NCBI GenBank assembly: GCA_019114465.1
Contig: DXFM01000008.1
Coordinates: 26,699-90,698, forward strand
Source: Candidatus Lachnoclostridium avicola
Lineage (GTDB): Bacteria; Bacillota; Clostridia; Lachnospirales; Lachnospiraceae
DNA: 64,000 nucleotides
Direction: 5' to 3'
Position numbers and translations under genes: made by a program. Numbering within the stretch: the stretch's first letter is position 1; each line of letters starts with the position of its first letter. Shown one piece after another: positions 37,888-48,393 of this stretch. The notes under the pieces are model-generated. The model was not told where the DNA came from. It searched no databases and saw nothing but the letters and a program-made list of their open reading frames with translations.

Positions 37888-39000
37888 ATGAAGAAGAGTG
37901 CAAAAATCATAACCGGAATTGTTGTAGTGGGGGTACTGGCACTGCTGATTGTACCCCGGTTTTTAAAGCCGGCAGAGACGGCGGATCCCGCCCAGCCCCC
38001 GGTGGTGCAGGCGGAGGCGCCCCAGACGGGAAGCATCACCCTTTACCGGGAGCTGACAGGTACGATTCAGCCTTCCGATATGGTGTCGGTAATCCCGAAG
38101 CTGGCAGGGGAGGTGACGGAGGTCTATGTGAAGACCGGCGACCATGTGCAGGAAGGCCAGGCGCTGTTAAAAATTGACAACCGTCAGCTGGACAGCGCCA
38201 GAATTTCCATGGAGACGGCTCAGGTGGCCTTAAATGACGCCCAGACCAACCTTGCCAGGATGCAGGCCCTTTACGCCAGCGGAGATATCTCTGCCCAGAC
38301 CTACGAGCAGACTGCTTCCGCGGCCCAGCAGGCTCAGCTGCAGTACGACGCGGCGAAGTTAAACTATGACACCCAGGCGGAGTACACCACCATCACGGCA
38401 CCTATCGCGGGAGTGATTGAGAGCTTCAGCCCGGAGGTCCACGACATGATCTCCCAGACGGCTCCCGTATGCGTGATCTCCGGCGGTGAGGGAATGATGG
38501 TGAATTTCGCCGTTCCCGAGAAGATCGCCTCCGGACTGGCGGCTGGAGATCCCCTGAAAGTGGAGAAGGGGGACAATGAGTACGACGGTACCATCACTGA
38601 GGTGAGCACCATGGTGGACGCCGCCACGGGCCTGTTCAATGTGAAAGGCACCCTGCCGGGAGCCCAGGATCTGGCCACTGGAACGACGGTGAAACTGTCA
38701 GTGGTGTCTGACAGGGCGGACAATGTGATGACTCTCCCCGTAGATACGATTTATTACGAGGGAGGCGACTCCTACGTTTATACATATGAAGACGGTACGA
38801 TCCACAAAGTGCCCGTAGAGGTGGGAATTTATGATTCGGAGAAGGCGCAGATCCTTTCCGGGATTGACGCCGGCACACTGGTCCTGACGACCTGGAACTC
38901 GGAGCTGTATGACGGAGCTCCGGCCACCCTGGAAAGCGAAGTCGCAGCCGGGGAAACCCAGACTCAGCAGACAGAAGAGACATCAGCAGACGAGCAGTAA
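37888..39000 (+). CDS. RND efflux periplasmic-adaptor-type (HlyD/MFP) subunit
   Basis: GEVTEVYVKTGDHVQEGQALLKIDNRQL; AEYTTITAPIAGVIE. Confidence 0.92.
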   Translation: MKKSAKIITGIVVVGVLALLIVPRFLKPAETADPAQPPVVQAEAPQTGSITLYRELTGTIQPSDMVSVIPKLAGEVTEVYVKTGDHVQEGQALLKIDNRQLDSARISMETAQVALNDAQTNLARMQALYASGDISAQTYEQTASAAQQAQLQYDAAKLNYDTQAEYTTITAPIAGVIESFSPEVHDMISQTAPVCVISGGEGMMVNFAVPEKIASGLAAGDPLKVEKGDNEYDGTITEVSTMVDAATGLFNVKGTLPGAQDLATGTTVKLSVVSDRADNVMTLPVDTIYYEGGDSYVYTYEDGTIHKVPVEVGIYDSEKAQILSGIDAGTLVLTTWNSELYDGAPATLESEVAAGETQTQQTEETSADEQ

Positions 39001-39015
39001 GGAGGACTGGATAAT

Positions 39016-42000
39016 ATGGGTTTGACAAAAGCAGTATTAAAACGGCCCGTTACAACGGTGCTGGTGATTCTTTGTCTGATTGTATTCGGACTGATGTCGG
39101 TGTTCTCCTCTAAAATGGAGTTGATGCCGGCTATGGATATGCCCATGATGGTAATTGCCGCTGTATATCCCGGAGCCAGCCCGGATGATGTGACGGAACT
39201 GGTGACAAAGCCCATTGAGGACGCGGTGGGAACCTTGAGCGGAATTGACGGCGTGACCTCCTATTCCGCAGAAAATATGTCCATGGTGCTGCTGGAGTAT
39301 GAGTACGGCACAGATATGGATCAGTCCTATGACGATCTAAAAAAACAGATAGATAATCTGGATCTGCCGGACGACGTGGACACTCCCAGCATTATTTCTT
39401 TCAACATCAACGATACGGCCAGCATGATGCTGTCCGTCAACAACAGCGAGACCAACAACCTTTACAACTATGTCAACGACGAGCTGGTGCCGGAACTGGA
39501 GAGACTTTCTTCTGTGGCTAACATTGAGACCAGCGGCGGACAGGAACAGTACATTCAGGTGGAGATCATACCGGAGAAGCTGAATCAGTACCACCTCTCC
39601 ATGAACTCCCTGGTGACGGCTCTGGCCAGCTCCAGTTTGTCCTACCCGGCCGGGTCCACAGAGGTGGGCAATCAGAGCCTGTCTGTGACCACCGGTATGG
39701 AATTTGATACGGTGGACAGCTTAAAATCCATTCCCATCACGGTGGGAAGCGGCGATGTGATCTATCTGGAGGATGTGGCCAATGTGGGATACGCCCTGGA
39801 CGACGCCACAGCCATCGGCCGGTACAACGGCCAGGATACCATGACCGTCTCCCTGCAGAAGCAGCAGGACTCCAGCGCCATGGAGATGGCGGACGATGTA
39901 AACCGGACGGTCAGCCAGCTGGTGGCCAATACCCCCGGACTGGAAGTGACCACGATCTATGACGCCAGCGACAACATTCAGTCCTCCCTGTCATCCGTAT
40001 ACCAGACCATGATCATGGCAGTTATTATCTCCATGGTGATCATTCTGCTGTTCTTCGGAGAGATCAAGGCGTCTCTGATCGTAGGTACGTCCATCCCCAT
40101 CTCTATTTTGTCGGCTCTGATCCTGATGAGCCTGATGGGCTTCTCCCTGAACGTAATCACCCTGGGAAGCCTGGTGCTGGGCGTAGGAATGATGGTGGAT
40201 AACTCCATCGTAGTACTGGAGAGCTGCTTCAGGGCCACGGACAAAGTGGGACTGAAAGAATACTATAAGGCGGCCCTGGACGGAACCGGCGTGGTGATCA
40301 ACTCCATCATCGGCTCCACCGCCACCACCTGCGTGGTGTTCCTGCCCCTGGCATTCCTGGACGGACTTTCCGGACAGATGTTTAAACCTCTGGGTTTCAC
40401 CATCGTGTTCTGTATGGTGGCATCCCTGGTGTCCGCTATGACGGTGGTGCCCCTGTGCTATATGTTCTACCGTCCGAAGGAGAAGGAGACGGCTCCCCTT
40501 TCCGGATGGGTGCGCTGGCTGCAGAACGGCTACCGCAGAATCATGGAAAAACTTCTTCCCAGGAAGAAAACCGTTATGTTTACCACCATCGGTCTGCTGG
40601 CTCTCTCCATTCTGGCTGCGACGCAGCTGCGGTTTGAGCTGATTCCCGAGGTGGATGAGGGACAGATCGCTGTAACCGTGGATATGCGGCCGGGACTTAC
40701 CCTGGACCGGGCGGACGCCATTCTCCGGGAGGTGGAGGCGTATATCACCCAGGATCCGGATCTGGATTCCTACAGCCTTTCCTACGGCGGATCCGGCATG
40801 ACCAGCTTAACCGGCGGATCCGGCGCTTCCATCACCGCTTACCTGAAGGATGATCGTTCCAGAGAGACCGACGACATCGCCAGAGAGTGGAACCGCCATC
40901 TGGCCACCTTTGCGGACTGCAACGCGTCGGCGGAGGTGTCGTCCACCATGAGTATGATGACCACCAGCAACGATTCCGTGGACTTCATCCTGGAGAGCAC
41001 GGATTACGATGAGCTGAAAGCGGCGTCCAACCGGATCGTGGAGCAGATGCAGAACCGGACGGATGTGACGGATGTACATTCTACTCTGGAAAACTCTGCG
41101 CCTCTGGTAAAGATCAACGTGGATCCCATTAAGGCCACGGCGGAAGGCCTGTCTCCGGCTCAGATCGGAGCCACGGTCAACAACATGCTCTCCGGCGTGG
41201 AGGCCACCACTCTCGAAGTGGACGGCGAGGACGTGAGCGTTATGGTGGAGTACCCGAAGGACGAGTACAAGACCATCGATCAGGTGCAGGGAATTGTGCT
41301 CACCAATGCCATGGGCCAGAGCGTGGCTCTGACCGATGTGGCGGATGTGGTGTTTGAGGACAGCCCCCAGAGCATTGTCCGTTCGGATAAACAGTATCAG
41401 GTGACCATTTCCGCGGACTACACCGATCAGGCCAATTCCAACCGGACCGCTGCCAGACAGGCGCTGGCCACCGAGGTGGTGAACCCCAACATGACGGCAG
41501 GCATCCACACAGCTGCCAACGCGGTGGATGAAATGATGGTGGAAGAGTTTACTGCTCTGATTCAGGCCATCGCCATCGCGGTGTTCCTGGTGTTCGTGGT
41601 TATGGCGGCTCAGTTTGAGTCCTATAAGTTCTCTTTCATGGTTATGACCACCATCCCCTTCTCCCTGATCGGAGCTTTCGGATTCCTGTGGATCGCGGAC
41701 GCCAGCATCAGTATGCCGTCCCTGCTGGGATTCCTGATGCTTGCCGGAACCGTTGTAAACAACGGAATCCTTTATGTGGATACGGTGAACCAGTACAGAA
41801 GAGAGATGGATATGAAGACGGCCCTGATTGAGGCAGGAGCCACCAGACTTCGTCCCATCCTGATGACCACACTGACGACAGTAATCTCCATGGTGCCCAT
41901 GTGTCTGGCCTATGGAGGCAGCGGAGAGATGATGCAGGGTCTGGCCCTGGTAAACGTGGGCGGACTGACTGCTTCCACCATTCTGTCCCTGCTGATGCTG

Positions 42001-42060
42001 CCGGTTTACTACACGCTGATGAACCGTCAGAAAAAGCAGGTGGTCTGGAATGACGATTAA
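39016..42060 (+). CDS. RND-superfamily efflux permease (AcrB/HAE1-like)
   Basis: 1014 aa; VLGVGMMVDNSIVVLE; MPSLLGFLMLAGTVVNNGILYVD. Confidence 0.95.
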   Translation: MGLTKAVLKRPVTTVLVILCLIVFGLMSVFSSKMELMPAMDMPMMVIAAVYPGASPDDVTELVTKPIEDAVGTLSGIDGVTSYSAENMSMVLLEYEYGTDMDQSYDDLKKQIDNLDLPDDVDTPSIISFNINDTASMMLSVNNSETNNLYNYVNDELVPELERLSSVANIETSGGQEQYIQVEIIPEKLNQYHLSMNSLVTALASSSLSYPAGSTEVGNQSLSVTTGMEFDTVDSLKSIPITVGSGDVIYLEDVANVGYALDDATAIGRYNGQDTMTVSLQKQQDSSAMEMADDVNRTVSQLVANTPGLEVTTIYDASDNIQSSLSSVYQTMIMAVIISMVIILLFFGEIKASLIVGTSIPISILSALILMSLMGFSLNVITLGSLVLGVGMMVDNSIVVLESCFRATDKVGLKEYYKAALDGTGVVINSIIGSTATTCVVFLPLAFLDGLSGQMFKPLGFTIVFCMVASLVSAMTVVPLCYMFYRPKEKETAPLSGWVRWLQNGYRRIMEKLLPRKKTVMFTTIGLLALSILAATQLRFELIPEVDEGQIAVTVDMRPGLTLDRADAILREVEAYITQDPDLDSYSLSYGGSGMTSLTGGSGASITAYLKDDRSRETDDIAREWNRHLATFADCNASAEVSSTMSMMTTSNDSVDFILESTDYDELKAASNRIVEQMQNRTDVTDVHSTLENSAPLVKINVDPIKATAEGLSPAQIGATVNNMLSGVEATTLEVDGEDVSVMVEYPKDEYKTIDQVQGIVLTNAMGQSVALTDVADVVFEDSPQSIVRSDKQYQVTISADYTDQANSNRTAARQALATEVVNPNMTAGIHTAANAVDEMMVEEFTALIQAIAIAVFLVFVVMAAQFESYKFSFMVMTTIPFSLIGAFGFLWIADASISMPSLLGFLMLAGTVVNNGILYVDTVNQYRREMDMKTALIEAGATRLRPILMTTLTTVISMVPMCLAYGGSGEMMQGLALVNVGGLTASTILSLLMLPVYYTLMNRQKKQVVWNDD

Positions 42061-42077
42061 TACGAGGAGGAAATAGA

Positions 42078-43247
42078 ATGAAAATGAGACGTGCCGGACT
42101 GGGCTTTTTGTCCGCCTCCCTGGCGGCGGCCCTGGCGGCTGGCGCGCCGGCCACTGTGCTGGCGGCCAGTCCTGAGTTTGCCAGGACAGCGGAAGAATGG
42201 GCTGCCCTGCGGGACAACACTCTGGAATACGAAGAGATTCCCGATCTGATCCACGAGTACAACTCCACGGTTCAGAACAATATGGTTTCCTATGATGATT
42301 ACCGGGGAAAGGACGCCAATGAGATCGCCGACGACTACCGGGAGGCAGCCCAGACGCTCTATGACAGCATTGAGTGGCCTTCCGAGGATGACAGCGGATA
42401 TGCCATGCTGTACTCTGCGGCGGAGACTGCTCAGGCCCAGGCCCGGCAGATGGAAAAAATGGCCGATGACAATGTGTCTGACGGCATGATTATCAAGTGG
42501 CAGTACGACCAGGTGGAGGCGTCCTTATCCAGCACCGCCCAGAACCTGATGAATCAGTACTACCAGCTCCAGGAGAACTTAAAGACGGCTCAGTCGGGAA
42601 AAGAGCTGGCGGAGGCCTCTCTCCAGGCTGTGCAGACCCAGGCCAGCCTGGGAATGGCCACAAACAACGACGTGCTCACCGCCCAGGAGGCGGTGAAGAC
42701 GGCGGAGGCGGGGATCATCTCCATCCAGAGCAGCATCCAGTCTGTGAAGCAGAACCTTCAGGTGATGACCGGATGGGCCTACAATTCCCAGCCGGAGATT
42801 GCTCCCATGCCCCAGGTGGATGTGACCAGGATCGATTCCATGAATCCGGAGACGGATCTGGAGAAGGCTCTGGAGACGAACTACACCCTGATGATCGACA
42901 AGCGCACTTTAGAGAATACGGATGACGCGGCCAATCAGCAGATCGCAAGGCAGACCATCGCCAATGACGAGCAGAAGATCGCCTCCGGTCTGACAGATCT
43001 CTACAACCAGGTTCTCCAGGCCAGAGATTCCTATAATCAGGCCCAGTCCGCCCTGGCTCTGGAGGAGCAGAACATGGCAGCCACCCAGACCCGGTATGAT
43101 CTGGGCATGGTCAGCCGCCTGGAGTACCTTCAGGCCCAGAACACCTACGTTCAGAGCCAGGCAGATTTCCGCATTCAGGAGCTGTCTCTTCAGGCGGCCA
43201 TGGATGCCTATGACTGGGTCCTGAAGGGCAGCCTGACCCTGAGCTAG
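42078..43247 (+). CDS. TolC-family protein
   Basis: Signal peptide; helical repeats with SLGMATNNDVLTAQEAVKTAEAGI and RYDLGMVSRLEYLQAQNTYVQSQADF. Confidence 0.8.
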   Translation: MKMRRAGLGFLSASLAAALAAGAPATVLAASPEFARTAEEWAALRDNTLEYEEIPDLIHEYNSTVQNNMVSYDDYRGKDANEIADDYREAAQTLYDSIEWPSEDDSGYAMLYSAAETAQAQARQMEKMADDNVSDGMIIKWQYDQVEASLSSTAQNLMNQYYQLQENLKTAQSGKELAEASLQAVQTQASLGMATNNDVLTAQEAVKTAEAGIISIQSSIQSVKQNLQVMTGWAYNSQPEIAPMPQVDVTRIDSMNPETDLEKALETNYTLMIDKRTLENTDDAANQQIARQTIANDEQKIASGLTDLYNQVLQARDSYNQAQSALALEEQNMAATQTRYDLGMVSRLEYLQAQNTYVQSQADFRIQELSLQAAMDAYDWVLKGSLTLS

Positions 43248-43262
43248 GAAGGGGGATTTGTG

Positions 43263-44441
43263 ATGAAAAGAACGCAGTTTTCTCTCTGTTGCCTGGGAGT
43301 AGCCGCAGTGATGGCGGTTTCTTCCCCGGCGGCAGCCATGGCCGCCTCTCTGTCGGATTATGACGAGGCCACCCAGGAAAAGCTTCTGGACGACACTCTG
43401 GAGTACAATGAGATCCGTGCCCTGGTATCTCTGTTCAATCCCAGCATGCAGCAGGCCCAGATCACCATGGACGATTCCCTCTCGGTGTACCGCAACGGAA
43501 TGACGGAATACAAGGACCGGGCGGCAGAGCTGCGCCGGGAGGCGGACAAGGCGGAGGATGACGGAGATCTGCAGGCCTACGCCACCTATGAGATGAACGC
43601 CCAGATCATGAATGCGCTGGCCAACCAGTACAAGGATGTGGTGGAGCAGTCGGAGCGTATGTCCACCCAGAGAAGTATTGTCTCAGCGGAGGATATGCTC
43701 ACCAGAGCGGTTCAGCAGATGGTGCAGGGCTACGCCCAGCTGGACTTGGGGTGCCAGGTGGCGGAAAAAGGGGTGGAGCTGGCCCAGGCGGCCTATGACT
43801 CCGCCCTCACCCAGCAGAGCCTGGGCATGGCCACGGATGCGGATGTGAAATCCGCGGCCAACAGTCTGGCATCGGCTCAGGCGGGTCTGAAGTCCGCCCA
43901 GGACAGCCGCGCCAGCTTAAAGAGCAGCATCTGTCTGATGACCGGCTGGGACTACGACGCGGATATTACCATCGGGGCTGTGCCGGAGCCGGATCTGGAA
44001 GCCATTGATTCTGTGGACGTGGCTTCTGACACGGAGCGGGCGGTGAACAACAACTACGACCTGGTTTCCCTCCGCCATGAGAGTCGTGCCACCAGCACGG
44101 TCAAGCAGAATGTGAGAGATCGGAACCTGCAGGATACGGAAGCTTCCGTCTGCATTGCCATGGAGAGCCTCTATGAGACCCTGCAGCAGCAGAGGACGTC
44201 CTGGGACGGGGTGGACGCTGCCTGGCAGAAGGCGGTGAACGACAAGGCTGCTCTGGACCAGAAATATCAGCTGGGCATGGTAGGCCGCCTGGAATATCTC
44301 CAGGGCGAGCTGACCTACCTGCAGGCCCAGAGCGCAAAGCTGTCTGCGGACATCAGTCTCCGCAAGGCCTATGAGGATTACTTATGGCAGGTAAAGGGCG
44401 TGACAGTCACGTCCACGGAGAGCAGCGGGCAGCAGGGATAA
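43263..44441 (+). CDS. TolC-family protein, tandem paralog
   Basis: Signal peptide; SLGMATDADVKSAANSLASAQAGL and KYQLGMVGRLEYLQGELTYLQAQ. Confidence 0.8.
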   Translation: MKRTQFSLCCLGVAAVMAVSSPAAAMAASLSDYDEATQEKLLDDTLEYNEIRALVSLFNPSMQQAQITMDDSLSVYRNGMTEYKDRAAELRREADKAEDDGDLQAYATYEMNAQIMNALANQYKDVVEQSERMSTQRSIVSAEDMLTRAVQQMVQGYAQLDLGCQVAEKGVELAQAAYDSALTQQSLGMATDADVKSAANSLASAQAGLKSAQDSRASLKSSICLMTGWDYDADITIGAVPEPDLEAIDSVDVASDTERAVNNNYDLVSLRHESRATSTVKQNVRDRNLQDTEASVCIAMESLYETLQQQRTSWDGVDAAWQKAVNDKAALDQKYQLGMVGRLEYLQGELTYLQAQSAKLSADISLRKAYEDYLWQVKGVTVTSTESSGQQG

Positions 44442-44466
44442 ATCAAAGGGATTATCATAATTTTTC

Positions 44467-44515
44467 ACTCAGGCGGATTCGCTGTCATCAGAGGCGGGTC
44501 CGCCTGAGTTTTTTC
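44467..44515 (+). terminator. Intrinsic terminator of the TetR-RND-TolC operon
   Basis: ACTCAGGCGGA...TCCGCCTGAGTTTTTT. Confidence 0.85.
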
Positions 44516-44648
44516 GTGAAGAACCCGCTTCCGCTGCAGCCGTCTCATGAGAGGGCCATAAAATCATTGACAACCGGGGGAATCTGCGATATGAAAAGAA
44601 CAGATACCCGCAGCAGAGGGCTGAGCAAGAAAAAGGAGGGCAAAAACA

Positions 44649-45716
44649 ATGGAAATGACACTTCGCTGGTATGGCAGCCAGTTTGACACCGTGACTCTGG
44701 AGCAGATCCGTCAGATTCCCGGGGTGACGGGAGTGATCACCACCCTGTACGACACAGTTCCGGGAGAGGTGTGGAGCAGAGAGCGGATCCGGGCGCTGAA
44801 GGAGGAGGTGGAGGCGGCGGGCCTGCACATCTCCGGGATCGAGAGCGTCAACGTCCACGACGCCATCAAGGCGGGAACGGCGGACAGAGACCGGTACATC
44901 GACAATTACATCGAAACGCTGGAAAACCTGGGAAAAGAGGACATCCATCTGGTCTGCTATAATTTCATGCCGGTGTTTGACTGGACCAGGACGGAGCTGG
45001 CCCGGGTGCGGCCGGACGGGTCCACGGTCCTCGCCTATACCCAGGAGGCGGTGGACGCCCTGAATCCGGAAGATATGTTTTCGTCCATCTCCGGGGATAT
45101 GAACGGAACCGTCATGCCCGGCTGGGAGCCGGAGCGCATGGCCCACATCAAAGAAATGTTTGAGATGTATAAGGGAGTGGATGACGAGAAGCTCTTTGAG
45201 AATCTGAAATACTTCCTGGAGCGGATCATGCCGGTGTGTGAGACCTACGATATCTATATGGCCATCCACCCGGACGATCCGGCCTGGAGCGTGTTCGGCC
45301 TGCCGAGAATCATTGTCAATAAGGAAAATATCCTGCGGATGATGAAGATGGTGGACAACCCCCACAACGGGGTGACTTTCTGCTCCGGTTCCTACGGGAC
45401 CAGCTTAAAGAACGACCTGCCGGACATGATCCGGTCCCTGAAGGGGAGAATTTATTTTGCCCATGTGCGCAATCTGAAATTCCATTCTCCCACCAATTTT
45501 GAGGAGGCGGCCCACCTGTCCTCCGACGGCAGTTTTGACATGTATGAGATCATGAAAGCTCTGTACGACATCGGATTTGACGGCCCCATCCGCCCCGACC
45601 ACGGCCGGATGATCTGGGGTGAGAAAGCCATGCCCGGATACGGACTTTATGACCGCGCCCTGGGAGCCGCGTATTTAAACGGCCTGTGGGAGGCCATTGA
45701 GAAGAGTTCCCGGTGA
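44649..45716 (+). CDS. uxuA: Mannonate dehydratase
   Basis: MTLRWYGSQFDTVTLEQIRQIPGVTGVITTLYD; MAIHPDDPAWSVFGLPRIIVNKENILRM. Confidence 0.95.
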   Translation: MEMTLRWYGSQFDTVTLEQIRQIPGVTGVITTLYDTVPGEVWSRERIRALKEEVEAAGLHISGIESVNVHDAIKAGTADRDRYIDNYIETLENLGKEDIHLVCYNFMPVFDWTRTELARVRPDGSTVLAYTQEAVDALNPEDMFSSISGDMNGTVMPGWEPERMAHIKEMFEMYKGVDDEKLFENLKYFLERIMPVCETYDIYMAIHPDDPAWSVFGLPRIIVNKENILRMMKMVDNPHNGVTFCSGSYGTSLKNDLPDMIRSLKGRIYFAHVRNLKFHSPTNFEEAAHLSSDGSFDMYEIMKALYDIGFDGPIRPDHGRMIWGEKAMPGYGLYDRALGAAYLNGLWEAIEKSSR

Positions 45717-45728
45717 TCCCGGCCTGGA

Positions 45729-46373
45729 TCAGGAGAACAGTTCCCCCAGCTTCCAGCTGATTTTCAGCTGCGGCCGCAGCACTGCCCGGTAATCCCTTTC
45801 CGGCAGAACGCGCCGCAGCTCTTCTTTTGAACTTTCCGGCATGACGGCCCAGGATTCATTGACAAAGCAGAGCCGGGGATAGAGCACGCACCACCAGTTG
45901 TGCCCCCGGCCGCTGCCGATGGTGACCCGGGCGGCCTGATAAGTGCCGCAGGGGAGGCGGATATCCCCGTAGTATTTGGTGGGAAAATAATCTTCCGTCA
46001 CTTCTATTTTCACCGGGCAGCTGCAGCCGGCGTCCAGCAGAACCTGCTCCGCCGCGGCCTCCAGGGCCCCGGAATGCTCCTCTATGTAGCGGATGGTTTC
46101 CTCCTTCGCGGCGGCGGGAGACTGCCCGCTTCCTTCTTTTTCCTCCAGAGAGGAGAGATCTTCGTTAATCTGGTCCAGCAGAAAACTCCGCACCTGCAGC
46201 TTCAGCTCCTGGTCTTCCCGGCGGTTGCTGTCCGCCAGAATGTGAAACCGCAGAATGCCGGGGGCGATCTCTGCCGCCAGCTGTTCGTCCCGGCTCCTTC
46301 CGGCTGCGGAAAAAAGAAGGGCAGCGGTGAGAAAGCACACGGCTCCCAGAACAGAATATGTGGTCCGTTTCAT
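45729..46373 (-). CDS. spoIIR: Stage II sporulation protein R
   Basis: LRFHILADSNRREDQELKLQVRSFLLD; LPCGTYQAARVTIGSGRGHNWWCVLYPRLCFV. Confidence 0.93.
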   Translation of the reverse strand: MKRTTYSVLGAVCFLTAALLFSAAGRSRDEQLAAEIAPGILRFHILADSNRREDQELKLQVRSFLLDQINEDLSSLEEKEGSGQSPAAAKEETIRYIEEHSGALEAAAEQVLLDAGCSCPVKIEVTEDYFPTKYYGDIRLPCGTYQAARVTIGSGRGHNWWCVLYPRLCFVNESWAVMPESSKEELRRVLPERDYRAVLRPQLKISWKLGELFS

Positions 46374-46509
46374 ATATCATAACCTCCTGAATTACCCGTT
46401 TCATATTTCCTGTTTCTAATTGTAATTGTTGCCAGGTGTGCTATAATATAAACACCCTGCGCCTGTTTTGGCGCAGGACGCGGAAAAGAGTTTAAGGAGA
46501 GTATTCAAT

Positions 46510-47574
46510 ATGAAACAGACGATTGCGGTTATTTTCGGCGGACAGTCCTCAGAGCATGAGGTTTCCTGTATGTCTGTGGTCAATGTGGCATCCCAGATCG
46601 ACAGGGAGAAATACGACGTGCTGCTGATCGGAATCACCCAGGAAGGACACTGGGTGAAGACGGATTCCATAGAGAGCATTCAGGACGGATCCTGGAGACA
46701 GAGCGGAGTGGGCGCGGCCATATCCCCCGATGCCACGGAGCAGTGTGTGATCCTGTGGGAGAACGGTCAGGCAGAGAAACGCCATGTGGATGTGGTTTTC
46801 CCGGTTCTCCACGGCCTTTACGGGGAGGACGGCACCATCCAGGGACTGCTGGAGCTGGCCCGCATCCCCTACGTGGGCTGCGGCGTGCTGGCGTCCGCTG
46901 TTTCCATGGATAAGCTGTACACCAAGATCATCGTGGATGATCTGGGAATCCGCCAGGCGGAGTACGTGCCGGTCCGGAGAGAAGAACTGAAAGATATGGC
47001 CGCTGCGGTGGCGAAGGTAGAAGCGAAGCTGGCCTATCCGGTGTTTGTCAAGCCGTCCAACGCAGGTTCCTCCAAGGGCGTGAACAAGGCGGAGAACAGA
47101 GAAGAGCTGGAGGCGGCGCTCCTGGAGGCCGGCCGTCATGACCGGAAGATCCTGGTGGAGGAGACCATTGTGGGCCACGAGGTGGAGTGCGCCGTCTTCG
47201 GCGGCGGAAAGACGCCGGTGAAGGCTTCCGGAGTGGGAGAGATTCTGGCGGCTGCGGAGTTTTATGATTTTGAGGCGAAATATTACAATCCGGAGTCCCG
47301 GACTGTGGTGAATCCCCCCCTTCCCGGCAACGCGGCGGAGAAGATCCGCCAGGATGCGGTGGAGATTTTCCAGGCTGTGGACGGCTACGGCCTGTCCCGG
47401 GTGGACTTTTTTGTAAAGGAAGACGGCGAGGTGGTGTTCAACGAGATCAATACCATGCCGGGCTTTACGGCCATCAGCATGTACCCCATGCTCTGGGAGG
47501 CGGCAGGAATGGACAAGAAAGCTCTGGTGCAGGCGCTGATCGACCACGCTTTCGCCAGATACGACAGAGGATGA
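46510..47574 (+). CDS. ddl: D-alanine--D-alanine ligase
   Basis: IAVIFGGQSSEHEVSCMS; FPVLHGLYGEDGTIQGLLEL; FVKPSNAGSSKGV; NEINTMPGFT. Confidence 0.96.
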   Translation: MKQTIAVIFGGQSSEHEVSCMSVVNVASQIDREKYDVLLIGITQEGHWVKTDSIESIQDGSWRQSGVGAAISPDATEQCVILWENGQAEKRHVDVVFPVLHGLYGEDGTIQGLLELARIPYVGCGVLASAVSMDKLYTKIIVDDLGIRQAEYVPVRREELKDMAAAVAKVEAKLAYPVFVKPSNAGSSKGVNKAENREELEAALLEAGRHDRKILVEETIVGHEVECAVFGGGKTPVKASGVGEILAAAEFYDFEAKYYNPESRTVVNPPLPGNAAEKIRQDAVEIFQAVDGYGLSRVDFFVKEDGEVVFNEINTMPGFTAISMYPMLWEAAGMDKKALVQALIDHAFARYDRG

Positions 47575-47578
47575 AGCG

Positions 47579-48391
47579 ATGGCAGACAGAAATTCACCGG
47601 TGGGGGTCTTTGACTCCGGCATCGGCGGCCTGACGGTGGCCAGGGAGATCATCCGGCAGATCCCGGACGAACCTATTGTGTACTTCGGGGATACGGCCAG
47701 GCTGCCCTACGGTTCCAAATCAAAAGATACCATTATCCGCTACTCCAGGCAGATCATCCGCTTTCTGAAAACCCAGAATGTGAAGGCCATTGTGATTGCC
47801 TGCAATACGGCCAGCGCCTATGCTTTGGAGACGGTGGAGAAGGAGACGGATGTGCCGATTATCGGCGTGGTGCGCTCCGGCGCCCACATGGCGGCCCAGG
47901 TGACGAGAAACGGCAGGATCGGCGTGATCGGCACGGCGGGCACCATAAAAAGCGGCATATACGGGGACACCATCCGGCAGTTCAAGCCGGATGCGGAGGT
48001 GTTTGGAAAGGCCTGTCCCCTGTTTGTGCCCCTGGTGGAGGAGGGACTCTGGCACGATTCAGTGACGGAGGAGATCGCCTCCCGGTATGTGTCGGAGCTG
48101 AAGGGAAAATTTATTGACACTCTGGTCATGGGATGCACCCATTATCCCCTGATCCGCGGCACCTTGAGAAAGATCATGGGGGAGAACGTCACCCTGGTGA
48201 ACCCGGCTTACGAGACGGCCATAGAGCTGAAGAATATGCTTCGGGAACAGGGGCTGACCTGTGAGAAGACGCCGGAAGAAAAATATCAGTTTTTTGTCAG
48301 CGATCAGGCGGAGGAATTTACCAGCTTTGCCAAATCCATTCTCCCGGAAGTGGTGAAGGAGACGAAAAAGATCGCGATAGAGGAGTTTTGA
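47579..48391 (+). CDS. murI: Glutamate racemase
   Basis: PVGVFDSGIGGLTVAREI; YFGDTARLPYGSKS; IACNTASAYA; LVMGCTHYPLI. Confidence 0.96.
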   Translation: MADRNSPVGVFDSGIGGLTVAREIIRQIPDEPIVYFGDTARLPYGSKSKDTIIRYSRQIIRFLKTQNVKAIVIACNTASAYALETVEKETDVPIIGVVRSGAHMAAQVTRNGRIGVIGTAGTIKSGIYGDTIRQFKPDAEVFGKACPLFVPLVEEGLWHDSVTEEIASRYVSELKGKFIDTLVMGCTHYPLIRGTLRKIMGENVTLVNPAYETAIELKNMLREQGLTCEKTPEEKYQFFVSDQAEEFTSFAKSILPEVVKETKKIAIEEF

Positions 48392-48393
48392 CA

